This document shows positions 1 through 12,786 of a stretch of DNA of 64,000 bases, piece by piece (within the stretch, counting starts at the first letter, position 1; every line of letters starts with the position of its first letter). The notes under the pieces are model-generated. The model saw nothing but the letters and a program-made list of their open reading frames with translations. It was not told the DNA's origin and ran no database searches. The DNA is from Caballeronia catudaia. GTDB taxonomy: Bacteria; Pseudomonadota; Gammaproteobacteria; Burkholderiales; Burkholderiaceae. The position numbers and the translations under genes were made by a program. Where the stretch lies: the NCBI RefSeq assembly GCF_001544755.2, contig NZ_FCOF02000010.1, forward strand, positions 124,001 through 188,000. The letters run 5' to 3'.

Positions 1-15
1 GCGACAAGCGCATGA
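1..15 (+). CDS. 3' end of an upstream gene, probably fabZ (partial)
   Basis: Frame 1 reads four codons and a TGA whose last bases overlap the lpxA start as ATGA. In Burkholderiaceae the gene directly before lpxA is usually fabZ, 3-hydroxyacyl-ACP dehydratase, so this is probably its tail. Only four residues are visible, so the identity rests on gene-order knowledge alone. Confidence 0.3.
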
Positions 16-800
16 GCAAGATTCACCCCACCGCGATCATCGAGCCGGGCGCGCAGCTCCACGACACCGTCGAAATCGGACCGTACGCGATCGTCGGTTC
101 GCACGTCGTGATCGGCGCGGGCACGACTGTCGGCTCGCATAGCGTGATCGAAGGCCATACGACGATCGGCCGCGAGAATCGCATCGGCCATTACGCGTCG
201 ATCGGTGGCCGTCCGCAGGACATGAAGTACAAGGGCGAGCCCACGCGCCTCGAAATCGGTGACCGCAACACCATCCGCGAATTCACGACACTGCATACGG
301 GCACGGCCCAGGATCAGGGTCTGACTTCCATCGGCAGCGACTGCTGGATCATGGCGTACGTGCATGTCGGCCATGACTGCCGGCTCGGCGACAACGTCAT
401 CATGTCGAGCAATGCGCAACTGGCGGGGCATGTGATCGTCGGCGATCACGCGATTGTCGGCGGCATGTCGGGTGTGCATCAGTTCGTTCGCATCGGCGCG
501 CATTCGATGCTCGGCGGCGCGTCGGCGCTCGTGCAGGACGTACCGCCCTTCGTCATCGCGGCGGGCAACAAGGCCGAGCCGCACGGCATCAACGTGGAAG
601 GCTTGCGCCGCCGCGGTTTCACGCCCGACGCCATTTCGGCGCTGCGATCGGCGTACCGCATCGTCTATAAGAGCGGCCTGTCGCTCGAAGACGCGAAAGT
701 GCAGTTGAAGGAACTGAGCACGGCAGGCGGCGAGGGCGATGAGCCTGTCAAGGCATTCTCCGATTTCATCGCGGCGTCGCAGCGCGGCATCATCCGCTAA
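12..800 (+). CDS. lpxA: Acyl-ACP--UDP-N-acetylglucosamine O-acyltransferase LpxA
   Basis: This enzyme catalyses the first step of lipid A synthesis, transferring a 3-hydroxyacyl chain from ACP to the 3-OH of UDP-GlcNAc in the cytoplasm. The 262-residue length matches the family. The N-terminal two thirds is a left-handed beta-helix of hexapeptide repeats (for example IEPGAQ, VEIGPYA, VIGAGT). The catalytic histidine lies in [11 protein letters not shown] near residue 121. The C-terminal third is the helical trimer domain ([13 protein letters not shown]). The ATG overlaps a preceding stop as ATGA, suggesting translational coupling to the upstream gene. It heads the visible lpxA-lpxB-rnhB run. 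Confidence 0.98.
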   Translation: MSKIHPTAIIEPGAQLHDTVEIGPYAIVGSHVVIGAGTTVGSHSVIEGHTTIGRENRIGHYASIGGRPQDMKYKGEPTRLEIGDRNTIREFTTLHTGTAQDQGLTSIGSDCWIMAYVHVGHDCRLGDNVIMSSNAQLAGHVIVGDHAIVGGMSGVHQFVRIGAHSMLGGASALVQDVPPFVIAAGNKAEPHGINVEGLRRRGFTPDAISALRSAYRIVYKSGLSLEDAKVQLKELSTAGGEGDEPVKAFSDFIAASQRGIIR

Positions 801-812
801 CTACGCTGCCCG

Positions 813-1979
813 ATGACTCTGATCCAACACCCGCCACGCATCGCGATGGTCGCGGGCGAGCCTTCTGGCGACCTGCTCGCGGCTTCGCTGCTCAAGGGCC
901 TGAGGCAAACGCTGCCGGAAGGCACGCGCTATAGCGGCATCGGCGGCCCGCGCATGACGGCTGAAGGCTTCGAAGCGCACTGGCCGATGGACAAGCTGAC
1001 CGTGCGCGGCTATGTCGAAGCGTTAAAGCATATCCCCGAGATTCTCGGCATTCGCAGCGAGATCAAGCGCCAGTTGCTCGCGGAGCCGCCTTCGGTGTTC
1101 ATCGGCGTGGACGCGCCCGATTTCAACTTCGGTCTCGAACAGCCGCTGCGCGAGGCCGGCATTCCGACCGTGCATTTCGTGTGCCCGTCGATCTGGGCGT
1201 GGCGCGGCGGACGCATCAAGAAGATCGCGAAAGCGGTCGATCACATGCTGTGCGTGTTTCCGTTCGAAACCGCGCTGCTCGAGAAGGCGGGCGTGGCGGC
1301 GAGCTATGTGGGCCATCCGCTCGCCGACGAAATCCCGCTCGAACCCGACACGGCCGGCGCGCGCCGCGAGCTCGGCATCGCGGAAGGCGGTCCGGTGATC
1401 GCAGTGCTGCCGGGCAGCCGCCGTTCGGAAATCTCGCTGATCGGCCCGACCTTTTTCGACGCAATGGAGCTGATGCAGCTTCGCGAGCCTGATCTGCGCT
1501 TTCTGATGCCGGCCGCGAATCCGGCGTTGCGCGAATTGCTGCAGCCGCTCGTGGACGCGCACCCGCATCTGTCGCTGACGATCACCGACGGCCGCGCGCA
1601 AACCGCGATGACCGCCGCCGATGCGATCCTCGTGAAAAGCGGCACCGTGACGCTCGAAGCCGCGCTGCTCAAGAAGCCGATGGTCATCTCGTACAAGGTG
1701 CCCTGGCTCACGGGTGAGATCATGAAGCGGCAGGGTTATCTGCCGTATGTCGGCTTGCCGAACATTCTGGCGGGGCGGTTCGTCGTCCCGGAAATCCTCC
1801 AGCACTTCGCGACGCCCGAAGCGCTTGCCGACGCGACGCTAAAACAGTTGAACGACCACGCCAACCGCCGTACCCTGACGGAAATCTTCACCGACATGCA
1901 CATCGCGCTGCGTCAGAACACGTCGCAGAAGGCGGCTCAAGCCGTGGCGCGGGTGCTCGACATGCGGAGGCCGGGATAA
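813..1979 (+). CDS. lpxB: Lipid-A-disaccharide synthase LpxB
   Basis: LpxB is a GT19 glycosyltransferase that condenses UDP-2,3-diacylglucosamine with lipid X to give the lipid A disaccharide at the inner face of the inner membrane. The protein is 388 residues, the usual length. Visible family features are the N-terminal [17 protein letters not shown] segment, [10 protein letters not shown] at mid-protein, LPGSRRSEI, and the UDP-binding stretch around [18 protein letters not shown]. It starts 12 bases after lpxA and its stop codon shares one base with the rnhB ATG, so the genes are one transcription unit. Confidence 0.98.
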   Translation: MTLIQHPPRIAMVAGEPSGDLLAASLLKGLRQTLPEGTRYSGIGGPRMTAEGFEAHWPMDKLTVRGYVEALKHIPEILGIRSEIKRQLLAEPPSVFIGVDAPDFNFGLEQPLREAGIPTVHFVCPSIWAWRGGRIKKIAKAVDHMLCVFPFETALLEKAGVAASYVGHPLADEIPLEPDTAGARRELGIAEGGPVIAVLPGSRRSEISLIGPTFFDAMELMQLREPDLRFLMPAANPALRELLQPLVDAHPHLSLTITDGRAQTAMTAADAILVKSGTVTLEAALLKKPMVISYKVPWLTGEIMKRQGYLPYVGLPNILAGRFVVPEILQHFATPEALADATLKQLNDHANRRTLTEIFTDMHIALRQNTSQKAAQAVARVLDMRRPG

Positions 1980-2692
1980 TGGCGACGAAGCAGGCAAAAT
2001 CGTCAGCCCAGGTCGGGCTCGATTTCAGTTCGCCGTTCGACATCATCTGCGGCGTCGATGAAGCCGGGCGCGGTCCGCTGGCGGGCCCGGTCGTCGCCGC
2101 GGCCGTGATCTTCGATCCCGCCAAGCCCAGGATCAACGGCCTCGACGATTCCAAGGCGCTTTCCGCCAAAAAGCGAGAAGAGCTATACGTGAAGATCGTC
2201 GATCGCGCGCTCGCGTATTGCATCGCGTCGGCGAGCGTCGAGGAAATCGACACCATCAACATTCTGCATGCGTCCATGCTTGCGATGAAGCGCGCGGTGG
2301 AAGGACTCTCGATCGCGCCGACGCTCGTGAAGGTCGATGGCAACCGATGCCCGATGCTGTCGATCCGCGCCGAAGCGGTGATCGGCGGCGACGCGCTCAT
2401 CAAACAGATCTCGGCGGCGTCGATCCTCGCGAAAGTCACGCGCGACCGCATGCTGGTCGAGTTGCACGAAACCTATCCGATGTACGGCTTCGACGCGCAT
2501 TCCGGTTACGGCACGCCTCAACATCTGCAGGCGCTGCGCGAGCACGGTCCGTGCGAGCATCATCGGCGTTCGTTCGCGCCGGTGCGCGAGGCGCATGCGC
2601 GCGTGTTCGGCTCCGTGCTGCCGGAAATCGCGCCGGAAGTGCTCGAAGTCGCGTCGACGCTCGAGGACGATCCAGACGCGCTCGCCTTCTGA
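1979..2692 (+). CDS. rnhB: Ribonuclease HII
   Basis: RNase HII cleaves the RNA strand of RNA-DNA hybrids and removes ribonucleotides misincorporated in DNA. The 237-residue protein has the type II signature [19 protein letters not shown] near residues 24-42, with the catalytic Asp-Glu pair, then [12 protein letters not shown], the [13 protein letters not shown] motif and [14 protein letters not shown]. Its ATG overlaps the lpxB stop by one base. The C-terminal 25 residues after VFGSVLPE are acidic and not part of the catalytic core. The lpxB-rnhB order is conserved in many proteobacteria. Confidence 0.97.
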   Translation: MATKQAKSSAQVGLDFSSPFDIICGVDEAGRGPLAGPVVAAAVIFDPAKPRINGLDDSKALSAKKREELYVKIVDRALAYCIASASVEEIDTINILHASMLAMKRAVEGLSIAPTLVKVDGNRCPMLSIRAEAVIGGDALIKQISAASILAKVTRDRMLVELHETYPMYGFDAHSGYGTPQHLQALREHGPCEHHRRSFAPVREAHARVFGSVLPEIAPEVLEVASTLEDDPDALAF

Positions 2693-2708
2693 GCGGCGCT
2701 CAAGCAAC

Positions 2709-3485
2709 GTGAAATCCATCACTTCGCGGGACAACCCGCTCTACAAGCGCATCAAGGCGCTGGCCGGCTCGACCGCGCAACAGCGGCGCAGCGGCCATGC
2801 GCTGCTCGAAGGTCTGCATCTCGCATCGGCCTACCTGGATGCTGCCGGACAGCCCGAAACCTGTCTCGTCACCGAAGGCGCGCTGACGCATGAAGAAGCG
2901 CGCGCGATCGTTGCGCGCATCGAGGAGAAGCGCGTCGTCGTGCTGCCGGATACGCTCTTCGGGCAGCTTTCGAGCGTCGTGCACGGCGTGGGCATGCTGC
3001 TGCTCGTCGAGAAGCTCGACGCCGAACTCCCCGCGCGCGTCGCCGAAACCTGCGTGATCCTCGACGGTATTCAGGACGCCGGCAACGTCGGTTCGATTCT
3101 GCGCAGCGCGGCTGCGGCGGGTGTTGCGCGCGTGTTCTGCGCGCCGGGGACGGCTTACGCGTGGTCGTCGAAGGTGCTGCGCTCGGGCATGGGCGCGCAC
3201 TTCCTGCTCGATATTTTCGAGGACGTGGAACCCGCGGACCTCATCGCGCGGCTGGACACGCCCGTCACGATCACCGATTCGCACGGCGCGGTCGCGCTGT
3301 ACGACTGCGATCTGTCGGGACCGCTTGCATGGGTGTTCGGCAATGAAGGCGCGGGCGTGTCGCAGATCTGGCGGGATGCGGTGACGCATCGCGTGACCAT
3401 TCCGCAGCCGGGCGGCATGGAATCGCTCAATGTGGCGGCCGCGGCGGCGATCTGTCTTTTCGAGCAGTGCCGCCAGCAGCGTTGA
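2709..3485 (+). CDS. TrmH/SpoU-family RNA 2'-O-methyltransferase
   Basis: This is a SPOUT-class, AdoMet-dependent RNA methyltransferase of 258 residues. The N-terminal substrate-binding region (SITSRDNPLYKRIKAL, then HALLEGLHL) precedes the SpoU domain, which shows LDGIQDAGNVGSILRSAAA, WVFGNEGAG and IPQPGGMESLNVAAAAAICL, the three knotted AdoMet-binding motifs. I place the start at GTG 2709, because upstream codons overlap rnhB and the homologous part begins at KSITSRDN. It follows rnhB by 16 bases in the same operon. The target nucleotide (tRNA or rRNA) cannot be read from sequence. Confidence 0.92.
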   Translation: MKSITSRDNPLYKRIKALAGSTAQQRRSGHALLEGLHLASAYLDAAGQPETCLVTEGALTHEEARAIVARIEEKRVVVLPDTLFGQLSSVVHGVGMLLLVEKLDAELPARVAETCVILDGIQDAGNVGSILRSAAAAGVARVFCAPGTAYAWSSKVLRSGMGAHFLLDIFEDVEPADLIARLDTPVTITDSHGAVALYDCDLSGPLAWVFGNEGAGVSQIWRDAVTHRVTIPQPGGMESLNVAAAAAICLFEQCRQQR

Positions 3486-3494
3486 GTTGAACCG

Positions 3495-4313
3495 TCAATA
3501 GTAGGAAGAGCGATCCGGCTTCACTTCCTGCAGGATCGTCGTGGCGATTTCTTCGATCGACTTGTGCGTCGACGACAGCCACTTGATGCCCTCGCGCTTC
3601 ATCATCATTTCCGCTTCGTTGATCTCGTAGCGGCAGTTCTCCAGCGCGGCATACTTGCTGCCGGGACGGCGCTCGTTGCGGATTTCCGCGAGCCGCTGCG
3701 GATCGATCGACAGACCGAACATCTTCGACCGATGCTCCAGCAAAGGCGTAGGCAGCTTGCCGCGCTCGAAGTCCTCGGGAATCAGCGGATAGTTCGCCGC
3801 CTTCACACCGTATTGCATCGCCAGATAGAGGCTCGTCGGCGTCTTGCCGCTGCGCGACACGCCGACCAGAATCACGTCGGCGTCGGCGAGATTGCGATTC
3901 GACTGACCGTCGTCGTGCGCGAGCGAGAAGTTGATCGCCTCGATTCGGTTCTTATATTCCTCGGTGTCCGCGTTCTGGTGGACCCGGCCCATCGCGTGCG
4001 TCGACTTTAGTTCCAGTTCGTGCTCGAGCGGCTCGATGAAAGTCTGGAACATGTCGAGCACGAGCGCATTGCAGCCCTTGACGACTTCATTCGACGCGCT
4101 GTCGACGAGCGTCGTGAATACGATCGGCCGGCGCCCGTCGAGCGCGACGGCCTCGTTGATCTTCTCGACGGTGGCGCAGGCCTTGTCGATCGAATCGACG
4201 AAAGGCACGTGCACGAGCCGGAACTTTTGATCGAACTGGGCAAGGATCGAATGCGCGAAGGTTTCGGCAGTGATTCCTGTACCGTCGGAAACGATGAATA
4301 CGGAAGGCGGCAT
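3495..4313 (-). CDS. ppsR: PEP synthase regulatory protein PpsR (DUF299 kinase/pyrophosphorylase)
   Basis: PpsR-type proteins inactivate PEP synthase by ADP-dependent threonine phosphorylation and reactivate it by Pi-dependent dephosphorylation. The protein is 272 residues from the chosen ATG (MPPSVFIVSDGTG), the family length. Visible motifs are the N-terminal SDGTGITAETFAHSIL and the P-loop GVSRSGKTPTSLYLA near residues 150-165. A much longer upstream reading frame exists but the family begins at this ATG. It is divergent from its presumed target ppsA, which supports the call. It converges on the RNA methyltransferase with only 9 bases between stops. Confidence 0.96.
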   Translation of the reverse strand: MPPSVFIVSDGTGITAETFAHSILAQFDQKFRLVHVPFVDSIDKACATVEKINEAVALDGRRPIVFTTLVDSASNEVVKGCNALVLDMFQTFIEPLEHELELKSTHAMGRVHQNADTEEYKNRIEAINFSLAHDDGQSNRNLADADVILVGVSRSGKTPTSLYLAMQYGVKAANYPLIPEDFERGKLPTPLLEHRSKMFGLSIDPQRLAEIRNERRPGSKYAALENCRYEINEAEMMMKREGIKWLSSTHKSIEEIATTILQEVKPDRSSYY

Positions 4314-4815
4314 CGGCGAAAAATCAAATGGGGGAACGAATTGGGGGCGGGCGCGCTCAGAAGGTAACACGCTGATACCAAGCTGGCCATGCCCCGGCAC
4401 GGCGGAAGCACGGCGGCGGAAAACGCCTGTGTTACATTGGTTGCCCTGCGGTGTGCGCCGGCCAACCATGCGGCGTGTAAGACCTCGATTTTGCCGTCGA
4501 ATAACTGTCTCTGCCGAAGCAAAACTGACAATCGGCACGGTAGAATAGCGGCAACCTGTTCGATAAGCAATTGCGGACAAACTGATTCGGATTTTCGTCA
4601 AATCGCGGTCGTTTCGTCGGTTTTGGCAGCAGAAACCCACGTTTTCGAGCAGATTTCCGACGTTCCCGCTTCTTTTGCAACGCGCCCGGCTCCGGTGGCG
4701 CGGTCCCGATGGTTTATCAAACAGGTTGTGCGAGATGCGGTTGCGCTTCCAATGAGCGCCGCCGCAATTAAGCCCACTCGTGCGATCGTGCATTCCATCC
4801 ACCTTAGGGGCTTGT
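4314..4815. other. 502-bp divergent intergenic region between ppsR and ppsA
   Basis: No convincing gene is present. The region should hold both promoters. A TAGAAT hexamer at 4541-4546 resembles a sigma-70 -10 box, but the CTGACA at 4525-4530 is too close to be its -35 box. Possible ribosome-binding bases AGGGG lie at 4806-4810, a few bases before the ppsA ATG. Confidence 0.5.
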
Positions 4816-7233
<2,418 letters not shown>

Positions 7234-7283
7234 GTTGATCGCGCGTCTTTCCACTTGCTTACGGATTGATGCAGCGTGCTATA

Positions 7284-7316
7284 AAAACACCCCGGACTTC
7301 TCCGGGGTGTTTTCGT
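7284..7316 (+). terminator. Rho-independent terminator after ppsA
   Basis: The hairpin AACACCCCGGA / TCCGGGGTGTT closes a CTTC tetraloop at 7297-7300, with flanking A and T tracts that extend the stem and a T-rich tail. It lies about 50 bases after the ppsA stop and just before the next gene. Confidence 0.92.
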
Positions 7317-7328
7317 TTGGAGGCGAGG

Positions 7329-7754
7329 ATGAGTGGGCTGATCTGGTGGATCGCGGCGGGCGGGTTGATCGTCGCGGAGCTGTTCACCGGCACGTTTTAT
7401 TTGCTCATGATCGCGCTCGGCATGGTCGCGGGCGGCATCGCGTTCGTGATGGGCGCGTGGGCGCATGTGCAGATCGGCGCGGCGGCTGTCGTCGCGTTGA
7501 TTGCCCTCGTGGTGCTGAGGCGTTCGCGCTTCGGCAACTCGAAGCGGCGCGGCGACGCCTCGCGCGATGCGGCTGTGAATCTCGACATCGGCGCGACTTT
7601 GCAGGTCGATCAATGGCGCGATGGCCGCGCAAGGGCGATGTATCGCGGCGCGCAGTGGGACGTCGAACTCGCGCCGGGGGAGTCGGAAGGTGCGAGGCTG
7701 TATCGCATTACCGCGCTCGAAGGCAATCGGCTGATCGTTGCCGCCGAACGTTAG
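7329..7754 (+). CDS. NfeD family membrane protein
   Basis: This 141-residue protein has two or three hydrophobic helices at its N-terminus (LIWWIAAGGLIVAELFTGTF, then a run with VAGGIAFVMG and VVALIALVVLRR) and a C-terminal soluble OB-fold domain of NfeD type (GATLQVDQWRDGRARAMYRG). NfeD proteins pair with SPFH proteins in membrane-domain organisation, and the next gene encodes one 27 bases away. The start at 7329 is preceded by GGAGGCGAGG. An upstream in-frame ATG exists but would place the terminator inside the gene. Confidence 0.92.
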   Translation: MSGLIWWIAAGGLIVAELFTGTFYLLMIALGMVAGGIAFVMGAWAHVQIGAAAVVALIALVVLRRSRFGNSKRRGDASRDAAVNLDIGATLQVDQWRDGRARAMYRGAQWDVELAPGESEGARLYRITALEGNRLIVAAER

Positions 7755-7781
7755 TCAAGCTAGCCAAATAAGGAAAGAACA

Positions 7782-8708
7782 ATGTATTTCACGCTCATTC
7801 TGCTCGTGATCGCCATCGTGATCGTGGCGAATACGGTCAAGATCGTGCCGCAGCAGCACGCGTGGGTGCTCGAGCGGCTCGGCCGCTATCACGCGACACT
7901 CGCGCCGGGTCTGAACATCGTGCTGCCGTTCATCGATCGCATCGCGTACAAGCACATCCTCAAAGAAATTCCGCTCGAAGTCCCGAGCCAGGTGTGCATC
8001 ACACGCGATAACACGCAGTTGCAGGTCGACGGCGTCCTGTACTTTCAGGTGACGGATGCGATGAAGGCGTCGTATGGATCGAGCAACTTCGTATTCGCGA
8101 TCACCCAGTTGTCGCAGACCACGCTGCGTTCCGTCATCGGCAAGCTGGAGCTCGACAAGACTTTCGAGGAGCGCGATTTCATCAACCAGAGCATCGTCAA
8201 TGCGCTCGATGAAGCGGCGTCGAACTGGGGCGTGAAAGTGCTGCGTTACGAGATCAAGGACCTCACGCCGCCCAAGGAAATCCTGCATGCCATGCAGCAG
8301 CAAATTACCGCCGAGCGTGAAAAGCGTGCCCTGATCGCGGCGTCGGAAGGTCGCAAGCAGGAGCAGATCAATCTCGCGGCGGGCGCGCGCGAGGCCGCGA
8401 TTCAGAAGTCCGAGGGCGAGCGTCAGGCGGCGATCAATCAGGCGCAGGGCGAGGCATCGGCGATTCTCGCGGTAGCGGAGGCGAACGCGCAGGCCATTCA
8501 GAAAATCGGCACGGCGATTCAGACTGCGGGCGGCATGGAAGCGGTGAACCTGAAGATCGCAGAGCAGTATGTCGGTGCGTTCGGCAATATCGCGAAGACC
8601 GGCAACACGCTCATCGTGCCGGGCAATCTGTCGGACATGAGTTCGATGATCGCGTCCGCGTTGACCATCGTGAGGGGCGAGGGCGGCGGGGTCGTCAAAA
8701 AGGCATAA
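7782..8708 (+). CDS. SPFH/Band 7 domain protein (stomatin/paraslipin type, QmcA-like)
   Basis: The 308-residue protein has one N-terminal membrane helix (LILLVIAIVIVANTVKIV) followed by a Band 7 domain (QQHAWVLERLGRYHATL, LPFIDRIAYKHILKEIPL, VDGVLYFQVTDA). An Ala/Gln/Glu-rich coiled coil comes next, containing AAGAREAAIQKSEGERQAAI. Such proteins oligomerise in the inner membrane and organise microdomains or modulate proteases. An AGGAAAG ribosome-binding site precedes the ATG. Coupling with the NfeD gene is the typical operon. Confidence 0.94.
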   Translation: MYFTLILLVIAIVIVANTVKIVPQQHAWVLERLGRYHATLAPGLNIVLPFIDRIAYKHILKEIPLEVPSQVCITRDNTQLQVDGVLYFQVTDAMKASYGSSNFVFAITQLSQTTLRSVIGKLELDKTFEERDFINQSIVNALDEAASNWGVKVLRYEIKDLTPPKEILHAMQQQITAEREKRALIAASEGRKQEQINLAAGAREAAIQKSEGERQAAINQAQGEASAILAVAEANAQAIQKIGTAIQTAGGMEAVNLKIAEQYVGAFGNIAKTGNTLIVPGNLSDMSSMIASALTIVRGEGGGVVKKA

Positions 8709-8711
8709 CGC

Positions 8712-8739
8712 AATCGGGGCGCTCATGAGCGCCCCGATT
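8712..8739. terminator. Bidirectional hairpin between SPFH gene and smpB
   Basis: A perfect 28-base palindrome, AATCGGGGCGCTCA and its complement, lies three bases after the SPFH stop and before the converging smpB stop. There is no long T tract, so termination strength is uncertain, but the position suits a shared terminator. Confidence 0.7.
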
Positions 8740-8770
8740 CGCTTATCGCTTGTATATCGCCTGTTTATCG

Positions 8771-9220
8771 CTATCGCGATGCTGTGCGCATGAGGCGCCC
8801 GCGTTCGCGTTCCCAGTCGCGCTTCTTCTCGGTCTCGCGCTTGTCGTGCAGCTTCTTGCCCTTCGCGAGGCCGATCTCGCATTTCACGCGGCCGTCCTTG
8901 TAGTGGAAGTTGAGCGGCACGAGCGTGTGCCCGCGCTGTTCGACCTTGCCGATGAGCTTGTCGATCTGGTCGCGATGCAACAGCAGCTTGCGCGTGCGCA
9001 CCGGATCCAGATTGGCGAATTTCGAGGCTTCGGGCAGCGGGCTGATATGCGTGCCGATCAGAAACAGCTCGCCGTGCTTGATCACGACGTAGCCTTCCTT
9101 GATCTGCCCACGGCCCGCGCGCAGCGCCTTGACTTCCCAGCCCTCGAGCACGAGACCGGCCTCGTAGCGCTCTTCGACGAAGTAATCGAAGAAGGCTTTT
9201 CTGTTGTCGATGATGCTCAT
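8771..9220 (-). CDS. smpB: SsrA-binding protein SmpB
   Basis: SmpB binds tmRNA and delivers it to stalled ribosomes for trans-translation. The protein is 149 residues, with the expected N-terminal beta-barrel ([40 protein letters not shown] split over two motifs) and the basic C-terminal tail ([20 protein letters not shown]) that enters the decoding centre. It is divergent from ratA, the arrangement also seen in Escherichia coli. Confidence 0.97.
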   Translation of the reverse strand: MSIIDNRKAFFDYFVEERYEAGLVLEGWEVKALRAGRGQIKEGYVVIKHGELFLIGTHISPLPEASKFANLDPVRTRKLLLHRDQIDKLIGKVEQRGHTLVPLNFHYKDGRVKCEIGLAKGKKLHDKRETEKKRDWERERGRLMRTASR

Positions 9221-9243
9221 GAATGGAAAGTGCCCAACTCGTT

Positions 9244-9259
9244 TAAAATCACGATTTTA
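9244..9259. promoter_or_regulatory. Inverted repeat between smpB and ratA
   Basis: TAAAATC and GATTTTA form 7-base arms around a two-base centre. Each arm contains a TAAAAT hexamer resembling a -10 box, one per strand, so this may be an overlapping divergent promoter. I found no matching -35 boxes, so the call is tentative. Confidence 0.35.
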
Positions 9260-9340
9260 GCAGCGCGCCGACCGGCAAACGAACTACCGCCGCGTTCTCT
9301 TGCGCATTGCCGCCCAATCTAGCCACCCGCTGCGCCCTAT

Positions 9341-9778
9341 ATGGCAGACGTTCAGAAAACCGTATTGATCCGCCATTCAGCGGAAGAAATGTTCGACCTC
9401 GTCACCGATGTCGCCGACTACCCCAATTTCCTGCCGTGGTGCGGCGGCGTCGAAATCGGCCGCCAGGACGAGAACGGCATGGAGGCGAAGATCGACATCA
9501 GCTTTAAGGGTATCAAGCAGCATTTCGCCACGCGCAACACTCAGAAGCGGCCGACCAACATCGATATGGAGTTCCTGAGCGGCCCTTTCAAGAAGTTCAC
9601 CGGCTACTGGCACTTTACGCCGCTGCGAGCGGACGCGTGCAAGATCGAATTCGCGCTGCACTACGAATTCTCGAACGTGATTCTGGAAAAGCTCATCGGG
9701 CCGGTGTTCAGCCATATCGCCAATACGTTCGTCGACTCCTTCGTGAAGCGCGCGGATCAGCGCTACGGCAAGCCATGA
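9341..9778 (+). CDS. ratA: RatA/Coq10 family START-domain protein
   Basis: The 145-residue protein is a single polyketide cyclase/START-like fold. It starts with VQKTVLIRHSAEEMFDLVTDV, has YPNFLPWCGGVEI, and ends with a helix typical of Coq10/RatA (GPVFSHIANTFVDSFVKRA). Bacterial homologues have been described as ribosome-association toxins and as ubiquinone-binding proteins, and the sequence does not decide between these roles. The smpB/ratA/ratB arrangement supports the RatA name. Its stop overlaps the next gene. Confidence 0.92.
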   Translation: MADVQKTVLIRHSAEEMFDLVTDVADYPNFLPWCGGVEIGRQDENGMEAKIDISFKGIKQHFATRNTQKRPTNIDMEFLSGPFKKFTGYWHFTPLRADACKIEFALHYEFSNVILEKLIGPVFSHIANTFVDSFVKRADQRYGKP

Positions 9779-10101
9779 TGCATATCGACGTTTGCTACGG
9801 ACTGCCCGGCGGTGCGAGCTTTCTTGCGCGCGTCGATTTGCGCGAAGGCGCGACCGTGCGCGATGCGATCGAAGCGAGCGGCGTGCTGCGTGCGCACCGG
9901 GACATCGATCTGACGACGCAGAAAATCGGCGTGTTCGGCAAGGTGACGCCGCTCGACGCGGCGCTTGCGGACTTCGATCGCGTGGAGATCTACCGTCCGC
10001 TGAAGGTGGACCCGAAGACGGCGCGCCAGCGCCGCGTCGAAAAAACGCGCAAGGCGGGGTCGATCGAAGGGCGCAAATGGCATTCGAAGGACTCGCGCTG
10101 A
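9775..10101 (+). CDS. ratB: RatB/RnfH family protein (UPF0125)
   Basis: This 108-residue protein has the beta-grasp, ubiquitin-like RnfH fold: IDVCYGLPGGASFLARVDL, then an acidic strand with KIGVFGKVTPLDAAL and RVEIYRPLKVDPKTARQRRVEK. The function is not settled; the family is usually found beside ratA. The first ATG (9775) overlaps the ratA stop as ATGA, and a second ATG follows immediately at 9778, so either may be used. Confidence 0.9.
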   Translation: MMHIDVCYGLPGGASFLARVDLREGATVRDAIEASGVLRAHRDIDLTTQKIGVFGKVTPLDAALADFDRVEIYRPLKVDPKTARQRRVEKTRKAGSIEGRKWHSKDSR

Positions 10102-10107
10102 GCGGAT

Positions 10108-11088
10108 TCAGTGCGCGGGCGCTTCCTTCGCGACCGCTGGTGCTGCGCCCACCGTATGCGCTCTGACCGACCAGCTCACGCCGGCGAGCAGCAGCACGAT
10201 CGCAAGCACTTCGGGCGTGCGGGGCCAGCGGCCATCGTAGACGAAGGCGTACAACAGGGCGAAAAGCGTTTCGAACGCGATCATCTGGCCTGCCAGCGTG
10301 AGCGGCAGGCGCTTCGCCGCCGCATTCCACAGCATGTTGCCGAGCCACGAACCGCCGGTCGCGAGCGCGAAACACACGATCCAGAAGAGATGCCAGCGCG
10401 CGGCCGGCACGCTCGCCTGCACCGTTCCCGCTGGCAGCATCCAGATGATCGCGCCGAGCACGACGCCGATGAGCCCCGTCACGATGCCCCACAGCACCGA
10501 CCACTCGTTGCCGTCGAAATGGCGGTTCGCCTGCAGATAACGCGCGTTGACGACCGCGTACCACGTCCACGACGCGAGCGCCCCGAGCGCGCAGGCGAGA
10601 CCGGCGAGGCGCGTGAGCGCGCTCGTCGCATGCTCGTTGCCTGCGGAGGACGAGAGCACGTCGCTGAACACGTCGACATTGATGCACGCGATGCCCGCCA
10701 GGATCAGCAGCAGGGGGCCGAGGAGGCGCTTGAGGTCGACCGCGCCGTGATCGCGCCGCCCGGCGAGCGTGACCGTCACGGGCAAAATGCCGACGATCAG
10801 CGACGAAGGCGCGACGCCCACCAGTTGCACCGCGCTGGCGAGCAGCATGTAGTAGAGCAGGTTGCCGACGAGCGCGAGCTTCACGAGCGCGATGAAATCG
10901 GCGCGCGTGAGCTTGGCGATCAGCTTTCGTGCGAACGGCAGCGCGACCGCGAGCGAGACGGCGCCGTACATCAGATAGCGCCCGATCGACAGCGTCAGCG
11001 GCGAAAAATCCGGCAAAAGCCGTGGCGCGAGAAAGATGAAACCCCAGATCGCACCCGCCGTCATTCCGTAGATCACACCGCGCTGCAT
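10108..11088 (-). CDS. EamA/DMT family transporter
   Basis: The 326-residue protein contains about ten hydrophobic segments arranged as two EamA repeats, the drug/metabolite transporter layout. The first begins with MTAGAIWGFIFLAPRLLPDF and the second follows the central loop near the AWTWYAVVNARY-like stretch (ASWTWYAVVNARYL). The last helix is AIVLLLAGVSWSV. It probably exports a small amphipathic metabolite or amino acid, but the substrate cannot be read. The start at 11088 matches the family better than a start 27 codons upstream. The gene converges on ratB with only 6 bases between. Confidence 0.9.
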   Translation of the reverse strand: MQRGVIYGMTAGAIWGFIFLAPRLLPDFSPLTLSIGRYLMYGAVSLAVALPFARKLIAKLTRADFIALVKLALVGNLLYYMLLASAVQLVGVAPSSLIVGILPVTVTLAGRRDHGAVDLKRLLGPLLLILAGIACINVDVFSDVLSSSAGNEHATSALTRLAGLACALGALASWTWYAVVNARYLQANRHFDGNEWSVLWGIVTGLIGVVLGAIIWMLPAGTVQASVPAARWHLFWIVCFALATGGSWLGNMLWNAAAKRLPLTLAGQMIAFETLFALLYAFVYDGRWPRTPEVLAIVLLLAGVSWSVRAHTVGAAPAVAKEAPAH

Positions 11089-11278
11089 TGCCCGACTCCC
11101 TGCCGTTATTTCGATTGACGGCGAAGCGTAGCACGCGTCCCCGGCCGTCCGTCTTGTCGAAAACTGCACAACCCGAGCCGCCGGATGGGTGGCGGATTAA
11201 TTGCCATCGGCGGCCCGGAATGTGCGACGGAAACGCGTAAGCTGCTGTTCGGGCAGTGAAAATGCAGGGAACTATCGG

Positions 11279-12771
<1,493 letters not shown>

Positions 12772-12786
12772 TTACGCGGACTGATC

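Noticed and set aside
4541-4546. TAGAAT as the ppsA promoter -10 box
   Set aside because: The only nearby TTGACA-like hexamer (CTGACA) is 10 bases away, too close for a sigma-70 promoter; kept only as a comment.
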